A program made the position numbers and the translations under genes. A stretch of DNA of 64,000 bases from Candidatus Rokuibacteriota bacterium. Its GTDB lineage: Bacteria > Methylomirabilota > Methylomirabilia > Rokubacteriales > CSP1-6. The stretch spans positions 1-64,000 of the forward strand of contig QHRU01000046.1 of the NCBI GenBank assembly GCA_003220225.1. The letters are read 5' to 3'. How positions within the stretch are numbered: position 1 is the stretch's first letter; each line of letters begins with the position of its first letter. Shown here piece by piece: positions 55,126 through 62,918 of the stretch. Under the pieces are notes generated by a model. The model saw only the letters and a list, made by a program, of their open reading frames with translations, was not told the DNA's origin and made no database searches.

Positions 55126-55626
55126 TCAGGCGGCGGAGGACGGAGGCGCGCGTCCGCGATCGGGACGCGAGGAGCGGACGTCGGCGCGAAGCGCGGCAAC
55201 GTCGGCGTAGGCGTCGCGCACCAGCGTCGGCGCGACGGCAACGATGACACCATCGCTCAGGACGGCGGGCGCGTGCGTGGTGCCGGACGCGAGCACGCAG
55301 GTGGCGGCCGCGCCGGGATCGTTGAGGTGGTGCACGGAATGGACCGCGGCGTCGACGCCGACGACGGCCGAGAGCAGCGCGAGCGCCAGAGCCAGGCGCC
55401 GCCGCGAGCCGCAGACGGCCAGCGCGACCACGGCCGCCACGAGCGCTGGCACGGTCGCCGACGCGGGAACGGCGGCGCGAAGATCCACGGCAGGCAGGAC
55501 GATTGGCGTGGCGACGGGAGCCGTGGCGATCTCGGGTCCGGCCGCGCCCGTGTGCGCCCCAGCCGCGCCCGCAGACAGCAGGAGCGCGGCCGCGGCCACC
55601 AACGAGGCGAGGAGCGGGCGCACCAT
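55126..55626 (-). CDS. membrane/secreted protein at the head of the copper operon, unknown
   Basis: The 166-residue protein has a signal peptide (about 1-24, LLASLVAAAALLLSAGAAGA), two further hydrophobic segments (about 60-110) and HSVHHLNDPGAAATCV, a His- and Cys-bearing segment that could ligate copper. ATG 55626 is preceded by TACAGT with a 7-nt spacer. A large palindrome lies just upstream of that box. No family is recognised. Confidence 0.6.
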   Translation of the reverse strand: MVRPLLASLVAAAALLLSAGAAGAHTGAAGPEIATAPVATPIVLPAVDLRAAVPASATVPALVAAVVALAVCGSRRRLALALALLSAVVGVDAAVHSVHHLNDPGAAATCVLASGTTHAPAVLSDGVIVAVAPTLVRDAYADVAALRADVRSSRPDRGRAPPSSAA

Positions 55627-55633
55627 GGCCGAC

Positions 55634-55676
55634 ACTGTACCGCGGGAACCGGCGGGTTGTCTCTCCGGTTCCGCGG
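55634..55676 (-). promoter_or_regulatory. promoter with palindromic operator upstream of the copper operon
   Basis: The -10-like TACAGT (55634-55639) is immediately followed upstream by an inverted repeat: CCGCGGGAACCGG (55640-55652) and CCGGTTCCGCGG (55665-55676), complementary apart from one extra G. Its position between -10 and beyond -35 is where a metal-responsive regulator would bind. Confidence 0.45.
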
Positions 55677-55758
55677 CGATCAGAATCGCCAGGCCAGCCC
55701 GGCCGCCACGCCGGCAGCGCGGTGAAGCCCGCTTGCGATTACCATGCGCGCGAGGTAA

Positions 55759-55764
55759 TACCAT
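55759..55764 (+). promoter_or_regulatory. -10-like TACCAT, leaderless start for the TonB-like gene
   Basis: TACCAT is followed by ACGACC and GTG 55771, the usual 6-nt spacing here. Confidence 0.5.
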
Positions 55765-55770
55765 ACGACC

Positions 55771-56550
55771 GTGTTGACCGGAATCGTGTTCCGCGCGGCC
55801 GCCCTGGCGGCCTCGGCCCTGCTGCACGTCCTCGTGTACGGCGCGCTGAGCCTGGCCCCTGCGTGGACACCCCGGCCGCGGACGGGTCTCATCGTCACCG
55901 ACCTCATCGTGAGTCAGCCCGCGGCACCGGCCATCGCGACTCCGCGGCTCGTCACACCGCCCCGTCCGCTCGCCAGGCCGCAGCCATCGACGAGTCGAGC
56001 CGAGCGCGCGCGATCTGATAGCGCGGCGAAGATCGAACCGTCAATCGAGCGCGAAGCCTCCGAGCCGCCGGCACAAGCCGAGCCGACGATCGTCGTAGCC
56101 GATGAGACCCCCCCCGGCGCGATCGCAGCGCCATCTGCTGCGTCGACGCCATCGGTGCCAGACGAAACGCTCGTCGGCGGGAACGCGCCGGTGACCGCGT
56201 CCTCGCGACAGGATCCGGGACCGGCGGTGGCGGCGCTGCCGCCCGGCCCCGCGGCCGGGACGCCCGGCGCTCTCACGCGCATGGCGATTCCACGCGGCGG
56301 CTACCAGATCACGCCCTCGTATCCGGCGACGGCGCGACGGCTCGGCATCGAGGGCACGGCACTGCTCACGGTGTTCGTCGACGCCGCGGGACGCGTCGGT
56401 GAGGTCGTCGTGAAGCAATCGGCCGGGCATCCCGATCTCGACCGAGCGGCGGCCGACGCCGTGCGCCGCTGGCGATTCGAGCCCGCGCGCCGCGGCGCCG
56501 AGGCCGTCGCGATCTGGGTGGAGCTGCCGGTCGAGTTCCGTCTGCGCTGA
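55771..56550 (+). CDS. TonB-family energy transducer
   Basis: The 259-residue protein has one N-terminal span (about 8-28), a long Pro/Ala/Glu-rich periplasmic spacer (about 35-170) and a C-terminal TonB domain: ITPSYPATARRLGIEGTALLTVFVDAAGRVGEVVVKQSAG-type sequence, then LDRAAADAVRRWRFEPARR. TonB couples the proton gradient to outer-membrane receptors. ExbB and ExbD genes are not adjacent. Beside the copper/cytochrome genes it may energise a metal receptor. Confidence 0.8.
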   Translation: MLTGIVFRAAALAASALLHVLVYGALSLAPAWTPRPRTGLIVTDLIVSQPAAPAIATPRLVTPPRPLARPQPSTSRAERARSDSAAKIEPSIEREASEPPAQAEPTIVVADETPPGAIAAPSAASTPSVPDETLVGGNAPVTASSRQDPGPAVAALPPGPAAGTPGALTRMAIPRGGYQITPSYPATARRLGIEGTALLTVFVDAAGRVGEVVVKQSAGHPDLDRAAADAVRRWRFEPARRGAEAVAIWVELPVEFRLR

Positions 56551-56560
56551 GCGCCGGGTT

Positions 56561-56566
56561 TATCAT
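56561..56566 (+). promoter_or_regulatory. -10-like TATCAT deciding the start of the cytochrome/P19 gene
   Basis: TATCAT lies 7 nt before GTG 56574 but only 1 nt before the alternative GTG 56568. The usual spacing therefore favours 56574. Confidence 0.5.
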
Positions 56567-56573
56567 CGTGTCC

Positions 56574-57446
56574 GTGGCTCGCCTCGTTGCCGCGCTCGCC
56601 ATCGTCCTGGGTCTCGGCGGTCTCGCGCTCGCTCAGACGCCGACGCCGATCACCGCGACGAAGCCGATCACCATGGAGGAGCTCCACCGCGCCGGCGGCG
56701 TGCCGCGCGGCTGGAAGTTCACGCTGCCGCCGGGCGATGCCAAGACCGGCCGCGCACTCTTCGCCAAGCTCGAGTGCAACAAGTGCCACGAGGTGAAGCC
56801 CGACTTCCCGAGGACCGGCGGCGCCGGTGACGTCGGCCCCGCGCTGACGGGCATGGGGGCTCACCACCCCGCCGAGTACTTCGCGCAATCGATCGTCGAT
56901 CCCAATGCCGTCATCCTCGCCGGCCCCGGCTTCGTCGGGCCGGACGGGCGCTCGATCATGCCCGACTACCGCGACAGCCTCACCTTCGCCGAGCTGGTCG
57001 ATCTCGTCGCGTACATCAAGAGCCTCGACGGCGGCGACCGCGATCACCATCATCACGAGGTCAGCGCGCCGCAGGAGCAGACGGCGGGGCCGTACAGGGT
57101 GCGCGTGGAGTACACCGAGCCTGGCGCCGCCGGCGGTCACGCGCACGGCGCGGCGCCTACGAAGCCCACCGGCCACCTGATGGTCTTCGTCGCCGACGCG
57201 ACGACCGGCGAGCCCGTGCCCTACCTGCCCGTCACCGCGATGATCCGAGCGGAAGAACGCGCGGCGCGCACGGTGCGCCTGCGGCCGATGATCGGCGGCT
57301 CCGGCTTCCATTACGGCGCCGACGTCACGCTGCCCGACGACACGACGAAGATCACGCTGACCCTCGGCGCGGCGGCGGTCAAGACCGTGGGCGCCGCGGC
57401 GGGACGCTTCGCCAGGCCGATCACGCTGAGCTTCGACTGGGAGTGA
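56574..57446 (+). CDS. secreted cytochrome c fused to a P19/Tp34-like metal-binding domain
   Basis: The 290-residue precursor has a signal peptide (about 1-20), a cytochrome c domain with haem motif CNKCH near 69-73 and axial Met candidate in RSIMPDYRDSL, a His-rich linker (DHHHHEV) and a C-terminal domain (about 155-288). That domain's PYLPVTAMIRAEE and RPMIGGSGFHYGADVTLP motifs resemble periplasmic P19/Tp34 iron- and copper-binding proteins. Haem plus metal-site fusion suggests metal oxidation or reduction during uptake. Residues before and around the haem are closely similar to the CopD-cytochrome fusion at 52374-53750. Confidence 0.8.
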   Translation: MARLVAALAIVLGLGGLALAQTPTPITATKPITMEELHRAGGVPRGWKFTLPPGDAKTGRALFAKLECNKCHEVKPDFPRTGGAGDVGPALTGMGAHHPAEYFAQSIVDPNAVILAGPGFVGPDGRSIMPDYRDSLTFAELVDLVAYIKSLDGGDRDHHHHEVSAPQEQTAGPYRVRVEYTEPGAAGGHAHGAAPTKPTGHLMVFVADATTGEPVPYLPVTAMIRAEERAARTVRLRPMIGGSGFHYGADVTLPDDTTKITLTLGAAAVKTVGAAAGRFARPITLSFDWE

Positions 57447-59401
57447 CTGAGCTCGGTCTCCTCGCGCGGTTCGTCCACCTGAGCGCGTCCATCCTGATCG
57501 TCGGCAGCGCGGCGCTCGTCCTCCTCGCCGGCCGCTCTGATCGCCCGACGGCCCTGGCCTGGGAGTCGCGCGTCGTCGCGCTCACGCGCGCGCTGATCTG
57601 GCTGGCGCTCGGCGCCGGCCTGGCCGTCCTCGCTCACCAGACAGCGATACTCGAGTCGAGCGTGGTGGCGGCCCTCGAGCCGCGAGCGCTGGCGCGCGTG
57701 GCGCTCGAGACGCGGTTCGGCCACGTGTGGCTCGTGCGCCAGGGACTGCTGCTCCTCCTCGGGGTCTTCGTGAGCCTGCGCCTGGACGTGCGACGGGCCG
57801 TCGACTGGCGCGCGGCGCGCGGCGAGACGGCGATCCTGGGCGCGCTGGCCCTCGCGGCCCTCGGCGCGGCCGGTCACTCGGCCGCCGTCGAGCCGTCGGC
57901 GGCGGCGGCGATCGCAGCGGACGTCGGCCACCTGCTCGCCGCCGGCGTCTGGGCCGGCGCCCTGCCGGCGCTGGTCCTCCTGCTGCGCGCGGCCAGCCGG
58001 GAGGCCGGCGCCGACGCGCGGCCGTACGCGGTGCTCACCGCGCGGCGCTTCTCGCGCGCGGCGCTGATCTTGATGACGGCGCTCCTCGCGACCGGCATCC
58101 TGATCACCGCGGTGCAGGTCGGCTCGGTCGGCGCGCTCCTCGGCACGCGCTACGGGCGGCTGCTCGTGCTCAAGCTCGCGCTCGTCCTCGCGGCGCTCGC
58201 CGCGGCCGCGCTCGGGCGCCGGCGCCTGCTGCCCGCCCTCGGCGGCGAGGCCACGACGGTCGGGCGCCCGGCCATGCGGCGTCTGGCCGGCTCCGTGGCC
58301 GTCGAGGCCGCGTGCGTGCTCGCGATCCTCGGCGTCGTGACCGCGCTCGGCGTCTCGCCGCCGGCGCGCCACGAGCAGCCCGACTGGCCGCTGTCGTTCC
58401 GCCTGGCCGTCGGCGCGCTGGGCGACACGCCCGACGCCTGGCCCTTCGTGCTGGTCGGCAGCCAGATCGCCGTGCTGGGCGTGGTGGTCGCGCTCTGCTC
58501 GCCCGCGCTGCGCGCCGCGCGGTGGCCGCTGCTCGCGGGCGGCGGCGTGCTGATGCTCGCGGGCCTCGTGATGGCGCTGCCGCCATTCGCGACCGACGCC
58601 TATCCGACGACCTATCAGCGTCCGGCCGTGCCCTACCAGGCGGCCTCGGTTGCCGCCGGCGCCGCGCTCTACGCGCGCGACTGCGCGGCGTGCCACGGGC
58701 CCGTGGGCGCCGGCGACGGGCCCGCGGCGCGCGCGTTCTCGCCGGCGCCGCCCGATCTGCGCGCCCATCACGCGGCGCTGCACACGGCGGGTGATCTCTA
58801 CTGGTGGATCACGCACGGGCGCCGCGCGATGCCGGCCTTCGGCCACCTCGAGCCCGAGCAGCGCTGGAGCCTGGTGAACTACCTGCGCGCGCTCGGCGCC
58901 GCGGACGCCGCGCGCCGGCTCGGCGCCGTCGTCGAGCCCGAGCGCCCGCGGCTCGTCGCGCCGGACTTCGCGTTCGCGGTCGGACCCACGCCGCCGCGCG
59001 CGCTGCGCGATTATCGCGGCGCGCGCGTCGTCCTGGTGGTCCTCTACACGCTGCCGGGCTCGCGGCAGCGGCTCGCGGAGCTGGCCGCGCGCTACGATCT
59101 GCTCGTGCCCCTCGGCGTCGAGGTCATCGCCGTGCCGACGGACGCCTCCCCCGACGCCATCAAGCGCCTCGGCCGCGAGCCGCGCATCTTCTTCCCGGTC
59201 GTGACCGACGGCGCCGCCGAGATCGTCACGACCTATTCCCTCTTCGCGGCGGGGCCGCACGCCGAGTTCCTGGTGGACCGGCAGGGCTATCTGCGCGCGC
59301 TCGAGGCGGCGCCGCAGGGAACCGAGCGGCTGCTGCAGAACGTCCAGGCGCTGAACGAGGAGAAGGTGGTCGTCGCGCCGCCCGCCGAGCACGTGCACTG
59401 A
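57443..59401 (+). CDS. CopD-like membrane protein fused to cytochrome c and a thioredoxin-fold domain
   Basis: The 652-residue protein has three parts: a CopD-type membrane region with about ten spans (1-395), a cytochrome c domain with CAACH near 414 and Met ligand candidate in RRAMPAFGHL, and a C-terminal thioredoxin/SCO-like fold (about 505-640; GARVVLVVLYTLPGSRQRL) without a CxxC. Copper transfer, haem and a redox fold in one chain suit assembly of a copper centre, for instance of an oxidase. GTG 57443 overlaps the preceding stop (GTGA). Confidence 0.8.
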   Translation: MTELGLLARFVHLSASILIVGSAALVLLAGRSDRPTALAWESRVVALTRALIWLALGAGLAVLAHQTAILESSVVAALEPRALARVALETRFGHVWLVRQGLLLLLGVFVSLRLDVRRAVDWRAARGETAILGALALAALGAAGHSAAVEPSAAAAIAADVGHLLAAGVWAGALPALVLLLRAASREAGADARPYAVLTARRFSRAALILMTALLATGILITAVQVGSVGALLGTRYGRLLVLKLALVLAALAAAALGRRRLLPALGGEATTVGRPAMRRLAGSVAVEAACVLAILGVVTALGVSPPARHEQPDWPLSFRLAVGALGDTPDAWPFVLVGSQIAVLGVVVALCSPALRAARWPLLAGGGVLMLAGLVMALPPFATDAYPTTYQRPAVPYQAASVAAGAALYARDCAACHGPVGAGDGPAARAFSPAPPDLRAHHAALHTAGDLYWWITHGRRAMPAFGHLEPEQRWSLVNYLRALGAADAARRLGAVVEPERPRLVAPDFAFAVGPTPPRALRDYRGARVVLVVLYTLPGSRQRLAELAARYDLLVPLGVEVIAVPTDASPDAIKRLGREPRIFFPVVTDGAAEIVTTYSLFAAGPHAEFLVDRQGYLRALEAAPQGTERLLQNVQALNEEKVVVAPPAEHVH

Positions 59402-59766
59402 TGGCCGTCTGGAAGGTCGTCGTGCTGCTCGATCTCGCGCTCGCCCTGGGCGTCGGCGGCGGCTACCTCTGGTGGGGCCGGCAGGTCGAGCGGCTGGGCC
59501 GCGAGCTCGTCGAGGCGCGCGCGGCCGCCGCCGGGCCCCGCGAGTACCGCGCCGAGGGCGTGGTCCGGGCCGTGCTGCCCGAGGTCGGCGTCATCGTGAT
59601 CACGCACGAGGAGATCTCCGGCTACATGCCGGCGATGACGATGGGCTTTCGCGCGGTCTCGCCGAAGCTCTACGAGGCCGTGCAGGTCGGCGACGCGGTA
59701 CGATTCAGCCTGGGAGGCACGCCTCCCAATCTGGCCATCACGACCATCGAAAAGCTCGGACGCTGA
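59401..59766 (+). CDS. membrane-anchored CusF-like copper-binding protein
   Basis: The 121-residue protein has an N-terminal span or uncleaved signal (about 5-25), a short coiled-coil and a CusF-type domain: VVRAVLPEVGVIVITHEEISGYMPAMTMGFRA, where the HEEI and MPAMTM residues match the Cu(I)-binding His/Met pattern, then VGDAVRFSL and ITTIEKLG. It should chaperone copper in the periplasm. ATG 59401 overlaps the previous stop as TGATG. Confidence 0.82.
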   Translation: MAVWKVVVLLDLALALGVGGGYLWWGRQVERLGRELVEARAAAAGPREYRAEGVVRAVLPEVGVIVITHEEISGYMPAMTMGFRAVSPKLYEAVQVGDAVRFSLGGTPPNLAITTIEKLGR

Positions 59767-59779
59767 GGAGGGCCCGCGT

Positions 59780-59977
59780 GTGAAGGTGGCCGTGGCGCTG
59801 GCGACGCTGCTGCTGGGCGCTGATCCGGCCTGGGCCGATCACGGCGGGCCGCTGCGCACGGCCGGCTGGAGCCCGCTCACCGCGGCGCTCGTGTTCGGTG
59901 GGCTCGCGCTGCTCGCCGGCATGCTCGTGGTCGTGATCGTCGCGCTGCTGAGCCGCCGCGACCGCCCCTCGTCCTGA
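59780..59977 (+). CDS. small membrane protein ending the copper cluster
   Basis: A 65-residue protein has a signal-like first helix (VAVALATLLLGADPAWA), a short DHGGPLR loop and a second span (ALVFGGLALLAGMLVVVIVALL) with a basic tail. GTG 59780 follows AGGAGGG. It is 13 nt after the CusF-like gene and thus in the same operon. No family is recognised. Confidence 0.62.
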   Translation: MKVAVALATLLLGADPAWADHGGPLRTAGWSPLTAALVFGGLALLAGMLVVVIVALLSRRDRPSS

Positions 59978-60001
59978 CGACGTCGTCCGCGCCTAGTGAC
60001 A

Positions 60002-60125
60002 TGGGGGGCCCCGAAATGGCCCCCCATACCCCCCACACGCTCGTCGCGCCCCGGCGAAGCCGTGGCGCGCCTCGACCTCCAACGCTCGGGGCGCCCCGGC
60101 GAAGCCGTGGCACCCCTCGATACTC
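60002..60125. repeat. palindromic repeat family 1 (copy G)
   Basis: The core TGGGGGGCC / GGCCCCCCA with loop CCGAAAT is at 60002-60027. Two consecutive GCGCCCCGGCGAAGCCGTGGC units follow, at about 60048 and 60090. It separates the convergent copper cluster and LysR gene. Confidence 0.8.
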
Positions 60126-60139
60126 CAACAGGCTCCTGA

Positions 60140-61078
60140 CTAGCGGGCGGCCTTCCGCGTGCGCCGACGCGGCGCGGGCGGCGCGTCGGCCTCCTCCCCC
60201 ACCGCGGCGCGCAGCGTCTTGAGCAGCGCGAGCGCCTCGTGGCTCAGCGGGCGCTGGCGCGGGTGGATGACGTCGAGGCTCCGGCTGAGCGGCTCGGCAT
60301 CGCTGAGCTCGAGGCTCAGCAGCCGGCGGCGGCGGATCTCGTTGACCACCGCGAGGTGCGGCAGGAAGGCGAGGCCCATACCGCGCTCGACCATCCGCTT
60401 GGCCGTCTCGATGGTCTCGACCTCCAGGACGACGTTGGGCACGAGCCCGGCGCGCCGGAAAAGCCCGTGGGTCAGCGTCCAGTCGCTCGAGCCGCGGTCG
60501 AAGAAGATCAGCGGCTGTGCCGCCACGTCCTCCAGCCGGACCCGCCGGCTCTGCGCGACGTGCGAGTCGGGCCGGGCGACCAGCACCAGCGGGTCGTCGC
60601 GCAGGCTGAGCGTCTCGACCTCGGGATGCTGCAGCGAGCGCGCGAGACCGATCTCGGCCTGGCCGCCCAGGACCATCTCCAGCACCTCCTTGGAGTGGCC
60701 GGAGCGCACCGTGATCATGACCTTGGGGTGAGCGGCCTGGAAGCGCTTGAGCACGTCGGGCAGGACGTACGTGCAGATCGAGAGCGCGGCGGCGAGCTGG
60801 AGGGCGCCGCCGCTGGCCGGGCGCAGGTCGTGGACGGCCTGGCGGGCCAGGGCCACGGCGTGCAGGAGCTGCTCGGCGTGGGGGCGGAAGGCCCGGCCGG
60901 CCGCCGACAGCCCGAGGCCGGTCGGGCTGCGAATGAAGAGGGGGACGCCGAGGGACTGCTCGAGGGCCCGGATGCGGGCGCTGATGGCCGGCTGGGTCAC
61001 CCGGAGGGCGTCGGCGGCCCGCCGGAAGCCGCCGAAGGTGCCCACCGCGAGGAAGGCCTCGACCTGCCCGATCTCCAC
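60140..61078 (-). CDS. LysR-family transcriptional regulator
   Basis: The 312-residue protein has the LysR winged helix (VEAFLAVGTFGGFRRAADALRVTQPAISARIRALEQSLGVPLF pattern, about 5-50) and a periplasmic-binding-like effector domain. It ends in a basic tail (RRRTRKAAR). GTG 61078 follows GAGGTG. Two inverted repeats lie in the divergent region. The likely target is its own promoter or the Cys-rich/lyase genes to its right; the inducer is unknown. Confidence 0.87.
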   Translation of the reverse strand: MEIGQVEAFLAVGTFGGFRRAADALRVTQPAISARIRALEQSLGVPLFIRSPTGLGLSAAGRAFRPHAEQLLHAVALARQAVHDLRPASGGALQLAAALSICTYVLPDVLKRFQAAHPKVMITVRSGHSKEVLEMVLGGQAEIGLARSLQHPEVETLSLRDDPLVLVARPDSHVAQSRRVRLEDVAAQPLIFFDRGSSDWTLTHGLFRRAGLVPNVVLEVETIETAKRMVERGMGLAFLPHLAVVNEIRRRRLLSLELSDAEPLSRSLDVIHPRQRPLSHEALALLKTLRAAVGEEADAPPAPRRRTRKAAR

Positions 61079-61121
61079 CCATTCACCTCGCTTATGGCGT
61101 CACCCGCCCCGATACGGTCTG

Positions 61122-61178
61122 ATTATACCCACCTGTGAAAGATCTTTCCGATCGAGAAATTTTATAGGCCCGATAAAA
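61122..61178. promoter_or_regulatory. divergent control region with LysR-type boxes
   Basis: TATAAT on the minus strand (61122-61127) serves the regulator gene. Upstream of it are two AT-rich inverted repeats in otherwise GC-rich DNA: TTTC-N7-GAAA (61145-61159) and TTTTAT-N7-ATAAAA (61160-61178). The second fits the T-N11-A LysR box. Confidence 0.6.
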
Positions 61179-61265
61179 ACAATGAGTTTGCCGGAGCGCG
61201 CGGGCCCCGGCACAGTAAGGGCAAGAACCTCACGCTGATGCTCACGGACGCCGACGGAGGCGACG

Positions 61266-61457
61266 ATGGACGGTCGATGCGGTTGCGGACACGAGGTGCC
61301 GGGCGAGCTCCAGCTGTTCGGCTGCTTCGATTGCGGGACGACGTGCTGCCGAGCCTGCGCCATTCACCTGGAATCGGCGACCTACTGCCGCGCCTGCGCG
61401 GGGTCGCTGCTGGACACGGCGGCCGTGCACGCGGCCGAGCCGTTCGAGCTCCACTGA
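61266..61457 (+). CDS. small cysteine-rich (zinc-ribbon-like) protein
   Basis: A 63-residue protein with eight Cys arranged as CGC, CFDC, CCRAC and CRAC, behind CGGAGG and ATG 61266. The CGTTCCRACAIHLESATYCRAC stretch matches the next gene's CGTTVCASCSLEFDATTYCRWC, so the two are tandem paralogues. It probably folds around one or two zinc ions. No function is recognised. It is divergent from the LysR gene, whose boxes lie directly upstream. Confidence 0.65.
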   Translation: MDGRCGCGHEVPGELQLFGCFDCGTTCCRACAIHLESATYCRACAGSLLDTAAVHAAEPFELH

Positions 61458-61486
61458 GACTCGCGCGACGCGAGGGAGGGACGACG

Positions 61487-61648
61487 ATGACCACGGCCTG
61501 TCACTGCGGAATGACGCCCGAGCAGGATCGCCGCACTCCTTGCGCGGAGTGCGGGACCACGGTCTGCGCCTCCTGCTCGCTCGAGTTCGACGCCACCACC
61601 TACTGCCGCTGGTGCGCCAGCACGACGGCGCTCCAGCGCTCGGCCTGA
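61487..61648 (+). CDS. small cysteine-rich (zinc-ribbon-like) protein, paralogue
   Basis: A 53-residue protein at ATG 61487 behind GGGAGGG, with seven Cys (CHC, CAEC, CASC, CRWC). It aligns with the preceding gene over the central CGTT-xCxxC-x9-YCRxC block. Tandem duplication, clean ribosome binding sites and conserved Cys spacing support real genes. Their role with the LysR regulator and the lyase gene is unknown. Confidence 0.63.
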   Translation: MTTACHCGMTPEQDRRTPCAECGTTVCASCSLEFDATTYCRWCASTTALQRSA

Positions 61649-61653
61649 CGGCC

Positions 61654-61742
61654 GCCGTCCGAGGCGAGCGAAACCCGCAGGGCGAGCCGTAGGACGTCGC
61701 GGGGCTGGGGCCCCGCCGTCCGAGGCGAGCGAAACCCAAGGA
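61654..61742 (+). repeat. palindromic repeat family 2
   Basis: GCCGTCCGAGGCGAGCGAAA occurs twice (from about 61653 and 61719), flanking GGCGAGCCGTAGGACGTCGC and GGGGCTGGGGCCCC. Related copies lie at 44886-44945 and, degenerate, at 12838-12885. Confidence 0.72.
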
Positions 61743-61752
61743 GACCCACGCG

Positions 61753-62727
61753 ATGATCGAGAGCAAAGGGAAGGCATTCCGCCGGCTGCTGAAGGACGAG
61801 CCCTACGTGTTCACGGGCGGCGTGTACTCGCCGCTGGACGCGCAGATCGCCGAGAAGGTGGGCATCAAGGCGATCTACCTCAGCGGGTATTCGGTCGCCA
61901 TGGCCAACGGGTGGCCGGACATGGGGTTCCTGACCCAGACCGAGGTCGCACGCATCGCCTCGATGGTGGCGGGCGCCGTCGACGTCCCGGTCATCGCCGA
62001 CGCCGACGACGGCTACGGCAACGCGCTCTCGACCCTGCGCACGGTCCAGGAAATGATCAAGACCGGCGTGGCCGGCATCCACCTCGAGGACCAGCGCTTC
62101 CCGAAGCGCTGCGGCCACATCGCCGGCAAGGTGTGCGTGAGCCGCGAGGAGGCGCTGGGCAAATACCGCGCCGCCGTCGACGTGCGCAACCGTCTCGACC
62201 CCGACTTCTTCATCATCGCGCGCACCGACGCCTACGGCGCGGTGGGCGGCAGCCTGGAGGAGGCGATCGCGCGCGGCCGCCTGTACGCCGACGCCGGCGT
62301 GGACTCCGTGTGGGCCGAGCTGTCGAACGCCTCGCGCGAGCCGGCCATCGAGTTCGCGCAGGCCATGCGCAAGACGCACCCGGACCTTCCGCTCTCGTTC
62401 AACTACTCCTCGTCCTTCAAGTGGTCGAGCGACAGCAACCCGCTCACCTTCAAGGAGCTGGGCGAGCTCGGCTACAAGTTCATCTTCATCACGCTCTTCG
62501 CCGCCCACGCGGGCATGTATGCGACGTGGAACGCGCTGGAGGAGCTGGCCAAGGACCAGGAGCAGGCGCAGTGGCGGCTGGAGAAGGCGAAGGCCGGCCA
62601 TCCCACGGAGAGCCATCACGTCATGGCGCGCGTGGCCCACTTCCAGGAGCTGGAAAAGCAGTACATCCCCGGCACCGAGGAGCGCATCAAGGGCAGCCAC
62701 GGGTTCGACGACAAGCGCATGCACTAG
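61753..62727 (+). CDS. isocitrate lyase/PEP mutase-superfamily protein (methylisocitrate-lyase-like)
   Basis: The 324-residue protein has the superfamily barrel with ADADDGYGNALST (Mg-binding Asp pair), HLEDQRFPKRCGHIAGK with the catalytic Cys loop KRCGH near 118-122, and IIARTDAYGAVGG. The KRCGH loop and length favour a 2-methylisocitrate-lyase-like or related C-C lyase rather than full-length isocitrate lyase (over 400 residues). No prpC or prpD is next to it, so the substrate stays open. The ATG follows AAGGAGA. Confidence 0.85.
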   Translation: MIESKGKAFRRLLKDEPYVFTGGVYSPLDAQIAEKVGIKAIYLSGYSVAMANGWPDMGFLTQTEVARIASMVAGAVDVPVIADADDGYGNALSTLRTVQEMIKTGVAGIHLEDQRFPKRCGHIAGKVCVSREEALGKYRAAVDVRNRLDPDFFIIARTDAYGAVGGSLEEAIARGRLYADAGVDSVWAELSNASREPAIEFAQAMRKTHPDLPLSFNYSSSFKWSSDSNPLTFKELGELGYKFIFITLFAAHAGMYATWNALEELAKDQEQAQWRLEKAKAGHPTESHHVMARVAHFQELEKQYIPGTEERIKGSHGFDDKRMH

Positions 62728-62759
62728 AGCTTCGCTTCGGAGGGGGCCTGAGCTTCGCA

Positions 62760-62860
62760 TCGGAGGGGGCCTCGACGGTCCCCTCCGATGCCTCCCCCCA
62801 GGATTTCTTTCGGAGGGGGCCCCGACGGCCCCCTCCGACGCCTCCCCCCAGGATTGCGCC
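62760..62860. repeat. 50-bp tandem palindromic repeat, family 3
   Basis: Two 50-bp units start at 62760 and 62810. Each contains TCGGAGGGGGCC / GGCCCCCTCCGA arms with a 5-7 nt loop and ends GCCTCCCCCCAGGATT. Partial units precede at about 62736. A GCCGGC / GCCGGC hairpin follows at 62858. Confidence 0.8.
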
Positions 62861-62903
62861 GGCAAAGCCGGCGCTCGAACGCGGCCCGCTCCCTCGCCTC
62901 GCG

Positions 62904-62909
62904 TACAAT
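62904..62909 (+). promoter_or_regulatory. -10-like TACAAT for the PhzF gene
   Basis: TACAAT lies 9 nt before GTG 62919, with no Shine-Dalgarno sequence, so the transcript is leaderless or nearly so. Confidence 0.5.
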
Positions 62910-62918
62910 GTCGCCGCT

